From positions 31,111,323 through 31,175,322 of the forward strand of contig NC_083602.1 in NCBI RefSeq assembly GCF_029168945.1: a DNA stretch of 64,000 nt, written 5' to 3'. The stretch comes from Cannabis sativa (Eukaryota > Streptophyta > Magnoliopsida > Rosales > Cannabaceae). The notes under the pieces are model-generated. The model was given only the letters and a program-made list of their open reading frames with translations. It ran no database searches and was not told where the DNA came from. Shown here one piece after another: positions 56,370-64,000 of the stretch (the stretch's first letter is position 1; each line of letters starts with the position of its first letter). The position numbers and the translations under genes are program-made.

Positions 56370-56525
56370 TTGCCTTAATGGATACCCAATGGGTTCTCCA
56401 TAATTAATGGGTATTCTCCTACCCCGTCGTTGGTTATTAGACGAGGATGGGGGCATAAATAGGTGGTGGGAATGGGGGCAGGAATTGCATTCACCGTACA
56501 TTAACTGCCCAATTTCCATCTCTAT
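56370..56525. repeat. GC-rich dispersed repeat, right block
   Basis: AATGGATACCCAATGGG, CTACCCCGTCGTTGG, GACGAGGATGGGGGC, GGTGGGAATGGGGGCAGG. It shares the CCCCGTCGT(G/T)G core with the block at 55741-55912; the two probably bound one element of about 800 bp with an AT-rich interior. Confidence 0.5.
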
Positions 56526-57439
56526 TTAAGAGATTGTGATCTAGTATTGTTCAAAAATTTATTATCCTAAATGAAGAAGCTTCCTTACCCTTTATTAGAA
56601 TTTAGTACTCATTCCCATACAAGCATTTATGCTAAGGATATAGAAGATTTTGCTCATCATTTAGTTTATAGTCCTATGAGGTACCCTCTACCAGCTCAGT
56701 GGACAAAGAAAATTTAATGGAAACAAATAGTAGAAATGGTAAACATGTTAACATCACTTGGTGCTTAATTGAGACTAAGAGAATGATACCAAGAGATCCA
56801 AGGTTTATGGTCTCATCCCATTTCCCAAAGCCCAAACCGCTAGACCAAACCTAGTTGCTTGAAATGATAAACATGTTATCGAGTATGTAATTTGGCTTAA
56901 ACCTTTCAGAATGATGAAAATTGGATCTAAAACTACAATTAAAGAATTGAGTAAATTGGATGACCAAAGGAATTTTAGAAATCTAGTTTATCATAAGGAT
57001 AGTTATCGAATGCCCAAAAATTTACCCTTGGGTGACTGGGTGAAAAATAAGTACTGTAAGTGCTAATTTATGGACCAATTGAATTCAGTCATATCTTTCA
57101 TCTACCTATTTTTCCATGAAGAACGTTTCATAAAACTCTTGAGCACATCCATAGAAATAGAACATTCAAAAGATATATGAAAATCAAAGTGTTGATGCCT
57201 ATATCCTTTTCAGGTTAGAGAAAAAAACAATTAATTATTCGGACTATAATGTACTATCCATATTCATCATACATAGAAGAAAAACCGCGCAATACAATAA
57301 ATAAAAAGCAAGCTCCAAATTGGTCCTTGTTAGACAATACAAATTCTCCCATAGTGATTCAGAAAAGGAAAAATTTGACCAAAAAAAGGTAGCTCAAATG
57401 ATAGAGATTAAGCATGTAGTTTCACAAGGTTTGAGGTTC
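56526..57439. other. no gene recognised
   Basis: Moderate base composition and several short open stretches, but no domain pattern or continuous frame. Confidence 0.4.
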
Positions 57440-57454
57440 AAGCCCTTCTCGGGT

Positions 57455-57580
57455 ATCTATATAGCAATTGCTATAGTTTTTTATCCAAATTATACTATTA
57501 CTACTGTAGTTTTTGAACCCTATTACAGTGTTATTGATGTAGTTTTTGATCCCTATTATAGTGTTATTGCTACAGTTTCT
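57455..57580 (+). repeat. ~33-bp tandem minisatellite
   Basis: Four imperfect units of the form ATTGCTATAGTTTTTGATCC followed by CTATTATAGTGTT. The apparent protein (YYSVIxVVFDP repeats) in the frame 57320-57583 is a by-product. Confidence 0.75.
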
Positions 57581-57589
57581 TAGTCAAAC

Positions 57590-58586
57590 CAAAAAAAAAA
57601 AAGGCAAAATTTTTGCATGGATCAACTATAGAAAAATAAAAATAAAAGTGATAATAGTGAAGTGTAACATAAGCATGTCTCCATGTTTTGCTAGTGGACA
57701 CAATTCATGAACATGAAAAAAAAAATGCAACTTTGCCCATTTGAAACATAAGTAGGTCCATTCGAACAGAACAACAGCCACAAAGTAAAACCAAGTAGAT
57801 ACACGTACACACATATAGAATTCAATACTGTACATTCCAAAACAATGTAGCCAAATAAACACTTTTTTTCTTCTACATCTATAATCATTTGACTTCAGAA
57901 AGGTTTGTCTTCAGCCACAGAATAACATATTGATATTATAAAGAAAAAAAAAAAAAGCAATCATAGACCATAGGCTACACCAATCTACCAGCAAATAAAG
58001 AATATGGGAGTCGTTTTCGAACACTTTTTTTTAAAAAATAATGTAACTTCTGATTTAGGTCTTAGAGAAAGTAAAACAAAATTTCATGAAATTGAACAAT
58101 TAAAAAAATAAAAAGATGAAATTAGAAAGAGAGAAATGACCTAGAATGGATGGTGGTGGGAGTAGTCAATTAATTATAAGTATTTGTAGGAATAGCCCCC
58201 TTCTGCGCGGTGAGAGGGGACCCGGTGGTGGTGGTGGTCGCCCCCACATTCCGTCCTTTTTTATTCTTCTTCTTTCTTCCTATTCCCAAAACCCAATTCA
58301 ACCCTTCACCCTTCACAGTAAATAAATAAGTATATATTAAATATTAATTCTTCCGTGACTAGGTAGTAGCATGACCACCAATACTGCCAGACAAGTTTAA
58401 TCACACTTCTCGTCGATCGAAAAAAAAATGTTCAAAAAGTAAAACTTTTATTACACTTCGGGACAATCTTACTAGAGTAGTTAAAATAGCAAAAGGTAAA
58501 TTATTTAGTTAAAAGATAAAAAAGAATAATAAAAAATGTTGCTATGAAAAACCATTATTCATTCAGTTACAAATATTATAGAGAAA
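57590..58586. other. no gene recognised
   Basis: Contains a GC-rich patch at 58195-58250 (GAGAGGGGACCCGG, then GGTGGTGGTGG). AT-rich otherwise. Confidence 0.4.
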
Positions 58587-59031
58587 TACAGTAGAATCTC
58601 TATTCAAGAATACACTTGGGACCAAGTAAATTATATTTTGAGAGGTTATGACTAAATAGAATTACACTAGAAAAAAAATTAAAAAACTAAAAAATATCAA
58701 TGTAATAATAATAACAATAAATAATCATTAATAGTATTATAATAAAAATTATTTTAGAGTAAATATAATGTTCATACATGTATTATAATTTGAAATAAAA
58801 TTATTAATTTTACATAAATAAATTTACAAAATATATGTATATATTTTATTAAGATGTAATTATTCTTATATAGAGGTATACTTTGTTAATACGGGACTTA
58901 GAAAATGTATAACTAATTACAATTTAGAGGTTATTATTATTTATAACTGGCCCAAATTGGGACTTGATTTTTTTATAACAAATTAGAGGTTATTCTTGAA
59001 TAGAGTATTCTTAAATAGAGGTTCTACTGTA
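58587..59031. mobile_element. Emigrant-like (pogo/Tc1-mariner) MITE
   Basis: Terminal inverted repeats CAGTAGAATCTCTATTCAAG (58589) and, read inward from 59029, CAGTAGAACCTCTATTTAAG; flanked by TA on both sides (58587-58588, 59030-59031). The CAGTARAACCTCTAT start is that of the Emigrant/Lemi-type MITEs of the pogo group. 441 bp, no coding capacity. Confidence 0.8.
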
Positions 59032-60720
59032 TTAGGAAAATTTGAAAGTCTTATGACTCAGTTTTGGTGGGAGTTGGTGGGTGATAAAAGAAAAAGTCAT
59101 TGGAAACATTGGGGAAACATGTGTCAGTCAAAATTTCTGGTGGGTTGAGTTTTCGCTCTTTTATTCATCATAATCAAGCTTTGTTTGCTAAATAAGCCTG
59201 ACGTATTCTCATGATGCCAGATTCTCTTGTGTCCAGGTTGTTTAAAGCTAAGTATTTTAGACACAATTCCTTTCTTAATGCATCTAAAGGTCATTGTGCT
59301 TCTTTTACATGGCAAAGTTTGCTTTGGGGAAGGGATTTTCTTAAGAGAGGTCTTCTGTGGAGAGTAGGCAATGGTCAATCTATCTCCACTGTGCACTCTT
59401 ATTGGATTCCTAGTTGGAGATTCATCCCTTACAAAGGTAATGTTCAACCCCTAGATCCTTCTGTGTCTTATTTTATTGATGATAATGGTTGTTGGAGTAA
59501 GGATCGGTTGTTGGAATTTTTTGATCATGAGTTAGTCTTAGTTATTCTTGTTGTTCCAATTGGTGATCCTTCTCTTCATGATAGTTTTATTTGGGAGCAT
59601 CATCCCTTTGGCTCCTTTACTGTGAATTTTGCTTCCCATTTAGCTAAATTCTCTACTTCTCTTCCTGCTTCTTCAGACAATCACTCTTTGGTTCGTTGGT
59701 GGAAAGTCCTCTGGAACCTTAAGATCCCTCAGAAAATAAAACACTTTATTTGGAGGGCTCTCTATCATACTCTTTCTGTAGCTCTTTATCTTTTCCATAG
59801 GAAAGTTCTAACATCTCCTCTTTATTCTCTTTATTCTGGAAATGCAGAATTTGTTTCCCATGCCCTTATAGAGTGTTCTAGAGCTTCTTTTGAGTGGAGT
59901 GATTCTATATTTGAGTCTTTCTACTAAAATAATAAATGTCATGATATCAGGGAGTACATTCTTAGGGGTTTTGATGCTTTGTCTAAGGAGGAGTTAAGAA
60001 TTTTCTTATGTATTATCTGGGAAAATTGGAATAGGCGAAATACTATTTTATTTAATAAGAATAAGACTATATTGTCTACTGCTGAGTTTCAGGTGGATGC
60101 TTTGTTACATGACTTTGATGAAGCTCAAGATTATAATGCAGTTCGTGTGGGTCAAAGTGCAGCACCAGTTCAGTTTTAAGGCCAAAGGGTAGAGAGTTCA
60201 GTGAGCCAGTCTTTTGCTGCAGGTTTTTTTAAATTAAGTGTGGATGTTGTAGTGGATAATAGCAGAAATAAAATTGGGATGGTGCAGCAGTTAGGAATTC
60301 AAGTGGGGAGGTTGTGGCAGCAATCTCTTCTCCTTTGATTGGCAACTTATCTCCTATTATGGTTGAAGCAAAGGCGTTGGCTACAGCTCTCAATTGGTGT
60401 TCAATAGTTAGATTTCCTTTGTGTATTGTTAAGTGTGATTGTAAGGTTTTAATAAGTAAAATTAAACATAGGTGGAAGGATAAGTCTTCACTTTCAGACT
60501 TAGTTAATCAAATTGTATCACCTCTCTCTAATTTTCCTAATGTTTCTGTTCATCATGTTTCTAGGAATCTTATTCCTCATAAGTTAGCTAGGACAACTTT
60601 AGGACTTGAGAGTGAGGCCATTTGGAATGGAATCGTTCCAAATCTTGATATATTGTAACCTGTACTAACTTCTTATTCTCTTGTTGCAATATATGGCTTT
60701 TTTCAACCAAAAAAAAAAAT
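59032..60720 (+). pseudogene. 5'-truncated LINE, ORF2 C-terminal part with RNase H
   Basis: Begins inside reverse transcriptase C-terminal sequence (FESLMTQFWWE, after a frameshift FRS-like and HNQALFAK). An open frame at 59211-59927 follows with MMPDSLVSRLFKAKYF, SFTWQSLLWGRDFLKRG, WRVGNGQSISTVHSYWIP and the zf-RVT region (KIPQKIKHFIWRALYH), then stops; next frames 59979-60179 and 60314-60658 carry the RNase H domain (VKCDCKVLISKI; HHVSRNLIPHKLA) to a stop at 60656-60658. An A-rich tail ends it at 60708-60720. The order RT, zf-RVT, RNase H is that of plant L1-type LINEs. Several frameshifts; dead. Confidence 0.88.
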
Positions 60721-60736
60721 ATTATTGACAAATATA

Positions 60737-61551
60737 TCTATATCTATATCTTTATACTAAATTGATGTTACGTGCAATGCACGTATAATTAGTTTTCTTT
60801 TTAATTAGGTTTAATTAAGTGATGTTAAGTGCAATACATATATAATTTTTTTTTTTAATTTTTGAAATGGAGTATTAGATTTTGATCTTTAAGAACTCTT
60901 ATTTAGCTATTGCTACATTGGTGTGTCATTTGAATGTGATTATATATATACGTATTTTCTGAATTTTCTTAATTAGGTAACGTATTTGATAATTATATAT
61001 TGCAATTTACTGTATCTTTAACCAAAACTCATATAACCAAATTTAAGTGTTTCTATACATAGGCTAGATTTGTAAATTTGATATAAAAGTTTTTTATTCT
61101 CAAACTTTATGAAAAATATGGTATGTGAATCAGTTTACCATAACTAAAATGGAAAGCAATTAATTCCTTATTACAACTATTTTAATTTAAAATATAAAAT
61201 AAATAATAATAATAAAATTAAAAATATGGTTAAAAATATTTTTAATAATTTAAATTTCTTTATATAAAATATCTATATAATATTTTTTTTTTATTTTAAA
61301 GTTAAACCAATAAATTTAAATTTATGATTAAAAATATCTATAATATTTTAAGTATTTAAATTTAAATTAAAATTTTGTATATAAAATATTTATATAATTT
61401 TTATTTTAAAATATATATAATAATATTATAAAATTAATGAAGAATATTCTGTTAAGTAATAGGATATTCTGTTAAGTTTAACATAGAAATCTAAAAAATA
61501 TCGTTAAACCAAGAATTTTGTTGCATAGACACATTTTATATAGAATAGATA
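60737..61551 (+). mobile_element. Helitron-like element, third copy
   Basis: 5' end TCTATATCTATATC..., palindrome ACGTGCAATGCACGT at about 60770-60784; 3' end GTTGCATAGACACATTTTAT then TAGAATAGAT. Related along its length to the outer copy at 51254-53666. About 815 bp, non-coding, directly after the LINE tail. Confidence 0.5.
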
Positions 61552-61555
61552 TAAA

Positions 61556-61818
61556 AAGGGGGTAAGTTGAAAAATGCCTCTTTTATTCATCAATTAATCA
61601 AATTTACCTCTAATTTTATATTTATTTGAAATATATTTTTATATGTATTGTACCCAAAATACCCTTACATAGGAGAATCACACGGAGAGTATCTTAAAGT
61701 GACAGGCGCAAAATTGGTACAATGTTTAAAAAAAGAGGTAAAAATGATAGATTTTAAAAAAGAAGGTAAAAATAAAAGAGAACAATATAAAAAGGGTATA
61801 GAGTGTAATTTCCTCTAT
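61556..61818. mobile_element. possible small MITE
   Basis: Left GGGGGTAAGTTGAAAAATGCC with CTTTTATT; right AAAAAGGGTATAGAGTG, TAATTTCCTC. The arms pair imperfectly (GAGGTAAAAATGAT against ATTTACCTCT inside). Ends and target duplication are not resolved. Confidence 0.35.
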
Positions 61819-62753
61819 AAAAAGTGACTATTTAATTATTTTGGTTGGTTTAATAGAATATACTTTAAAAATAAAAGAATATTCCGTTAAATTTAACGGA
61901 TGTTGTTAGTACTGTTTGTTTTATAAATATGTAAATTTTAATATTATTTTATTTAAGTTATTTTAAATTTATCTTTATGATATAAATTATATAAAACTAA
62001 TATTTTAATTCAATTTCATTATACATAACTAAATAGATATATTTTGGAGTTCCTTGCTCTTTAATAAATTTATTATTTAATTTTAATTAATTCAAATAAT
62101 ATTTTTATTTTTTCAATTCAGTTAAATAATGTTTTTGAGCTAATATTATTAAAACAAATTTAGTCAAAAGTTAGAAATTTTATACTATTAAAAGATGGAT
62201 TGGTTTGTGACCCAAATAATAATAAGTACATAATGATGTTAATATTTTATCATATATAGTAGCCTTAATATACTTCGACACATGTAAATTGTGATGCGAC
62301 TTTTATTTGAACTTATGTATTCATAACATTATTTAATTATTGTCACATTTAAAAAAAAATATACAACCTATTATAAAACTTGTCTTTCACAAAATATTAT
62401 CTAGTAAATATATAAAGGAGAACCATAAAGAGGATGTCATGTGGCATCTTCTCCTTCTTATAATTTATGCTTTTTAATTTGTAGATATTTTTATTTTTTT
62501 TCATTTTATTTTCTCATTTTTAATAACTTTATACTTTTAAATATTTTAAAAAAGTCTCATATATTTTAGAAACTAAAGTCTCGCACATAATTTAGAAACC
62601 ATAGTGAGTTTATACTTCTAAGTTATATATAGATTTCTATTATTTCACTTTAGTTTGTCTCAAAATTAACATTTCATATTCTGTATTTTTTTAAACTTAT
62701 GAATAATAAAAAATAATCCTTTAATTATTTTTTTATATATAAATTATTTTCTT
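61819..62753. other. intergenic, no gene seen
   Basis: Strongly AT-rich sequence without recognisable features. Confidence 0.5.
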
Positions 62754-63187
62754 ATATATTAATATGGTTTTTATATTATAAGTTATAAAAAAAATGACGA
62801 TTTCTTTTATGCTATTTTGTGAGAAAATTAGTGTTACATTATTCTTTTTGGGTGACACTACTACAAGGAAAGGCCTTTTATCCCGGTTTTAAAGGCTTTT
62901 TATCCCGGTTTTCGCTAATATGAAAACCGGGATATATGCCAGTGGGATAAAAGGTATTTAAAAAACCGGGATATATTAATATGGTTTTTATATTATAAGT
63001 TATAAAAAAAATGACGATTTCTTTTATGCTATTTTGTGAGAAAATTAGTGTTACATTATTCTTTTTGGGTGACACTACTACAAGGAAAGGCCTTTTATCC
63101 CGGTTTTTAAGGCTTTTTATCCCGGTTTTCGCTAATATGAAAACCGGGATATATGCCAGTGGGATAAAAGGGTACTTTTTATCCCAC
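62754..63187. repeat. 217-bp tandem duplication of a CACTA end plus flank
   Basis: Two copies offset by exactly 217 bp (AATATGGTTTTTATATTATA at 62761 and 62978; CACTACTACAAGG at 62856 and 63073). Each copy holds about 95 bp of non-element flank followed by about 115 bp of CACTA terminus. The junction between copies lies at ATATATTAATATGG. Confidence 0.9.
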
Positions 63188-64000
63188 TTTTGATGAAAAA
63201 AGTGGGATAAAAAGTACCCTTTTATCCCACTTTTTATGAAAAAACTGGGATAAAATGGTTCATTTTATCCCATTTTTTTTTTATAAAAAGTCACCTTTAA
63301 TTTGAAATGTATAGGTTTTTTATTTTTTTCTTTTAATTTTATTACATGTCATTTCATTTATTTTTTTTCAATAATAATAAATATAATTTTTATTTTTATA
63401 ATTATATAGAGTATGTATAAAAAAAACTTAATTAAAAATAAATGATTAATATCATTTTTAATAACAACAATAATAATTTGTAAGTTCAATTCTAAATAAC
63501 ACGTTACATATTATGCATAAATCTCTAAATTAAATACTACACATTGTCTAAAAAAATACAATAAAAGACTACTAGTTAATTTTTATATATCAAGGGAAGC
63601 AATTGACTTAACCACTGTTGTCGAAGCGGTAAGAGATGATCGTCCTCAAAATATTGGGATAGGCCGCCAAACTGTCAAATTAAAAAAATAAAACTAATTA
63701 AGAAGATAGTACTTTTATATGTTTGTATTTATAGTAAAAATGGGCATATACTTACTTTTGTTTTTATGGCTGTAATAGGATTTGAATGTTGAAGCATATC
63801 ACGAATGTAAGTTAGTACATAGTAACCACATTCGTAATTGTATGGTTGCTTTGGACAAGCAAAGGTCCATATCTCCGGTCCATTTTTGCCAAATACAATA
63901 GCATTTGAACTAATATTTGTCTTTGATTTAAATTTTCCCAAATGCATCTGTTTAAAAAATGAAAAAAAAAATCAAATAGAGTCCTAAAAAAAAATAGGCA
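63073..64000 (+). mobile_element. CACTA (En/Spm-type) transposon, left end, runs off the window
   Basis: Terminal CACTACTACAAGGAAAGG, followed by sub-terminal repeats in both orientations: TTTTATCCCGGTTTT / AAAACCGGGATA (63095-63150) and TTTATCCCACTTTT / AAAGTGGGATAAA (63175-63275). Such short inverted sub-terminal repeats are the transposase-binding region of CACTA elements. Inside it, a Ulp1-type protease gene is on the minus strand. An incomplete copy of the same terminus is at 62856. Confidence 0.85.
63576..63947 (-). CDS. Ulp1-type cysteine protease, last two exons (partial)
   Basis: Minus strand. Exon 63947-63756 (64 codons) follows an acceptor TTTAAACAG and contains PEIWTFACPKQPYNYECGYYV: the Gln in PKQ and the Cys in NYECGYY match the oxyanion-hole Gln and catalytic Cys of Ulp1/C48 proteases. 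It ends at a donor AAA|GTAAGT. The final exon 63671-63576 follows the acceptor TTTGACAG and reads FGGLSQYFEDDHLLPLR to a TAA; the phase is preserved across the intron. Upstream exons with the catalytic His and Asp lie beyond the window. Ulp1-like genes are regularly carried by plant CACTA and MULE elements; the CACTA end at 63073 makes capture by, or membership in, that element likely. Splice sites were chosen by eye. Confidence 0.7.

Noticed and set aside
57626..57888. Two overlapping minus-strand frames, 65-78 codons
   Set aside because: No domain, signal or neighbour support; likely chance.

Overview
The window is nuclear DNA of a flowering plant, very probably a eudicot. It is AT-rich and gene-poor and is packed with plant transposon families: Copia elements primed by initiator-Met tRNA, an RNase H-bearing LINE, CACTA/Ulp1, Emigrant-like and MULE-type MITEs, and Helitron-like repeats. 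The only intact host genes are two intronless plasma-membrane-type Ca2+-ATPases of the ACA12/ACA13 kind. I cannot name the species.

Layout. 1-2143 holds the 3' end (RNase H remnant plus a 1.9-kb LTR) of Copia element A, which starts outside the window. 2144-10995 holds minus-strand fragments of an unrecognised short ORF family, interrupted by Copia element B (2969-10325; 519-bp LTRs; TSD GTAAA; pol in ruins; a 73-bp palindromic repeat array in its leader). 11001-21093 is Copia element C (1.88-kb LTRs, TSD CATTA), related to A, with only decayed pol. It splits a second copy of the same minus-strand ORF family.

22821-25910 and 42343-45417 are the two ACA-type Ca2+ pumps, same strand, about 16.4 kb apart. 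They are an old tandem duplication whose intergenic space filled with transposons: a deleted minus-strand Copia (about 27.1-28.8 kb), a MITE (29.2-29.7 kb), an En/Spm-type fragment (30.6 kb), a minus-strand LINE endonuclease fragment (31.0-37.0 kb) split by a very young, nearly intact RE-type Copia (31667-36853, 289-bp LTRs differing at 2 sites, TSD AGCAC), and two TIR elements carrying degenerate GGGTCC hexamer arrays (37.7-40.6 kb), one of them containing a solo LTR.

45.4-64 kb has no intact gene. It holds a MITE, a decayed Copia (47.1-50.0 kb), two Helitron-like elements of one family nested in opposite orientation (51.25-53.67 kb) with a MULE-type MITE inside, GC-rich dispersed repeats, an Emigrant-like MITE abutting a 5'-truncated LINE (59.0-60.7 kb), a further Helitron-like copy, and at the right edge a CACTA terminus that has been tandemly duplicated together with its flank, followed by the last two exons of a Ulp1-type cysteine protease typical of such elements.

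The two pumps would expel Ca2+ from the cytosol across the plasma membrane; all other coding sequence serves mobile elements. No previously undescribed coding system stands out. The most unusual signals are (i) the concentration of differences between the two LTRs of element C at CAG/CTG sites, which looks like methylation-linked sequencing error or an odd mutation process, (ii) the 73-bp palindromic array in element B, and (iii) the several nested insertions that can be resolved to the base.
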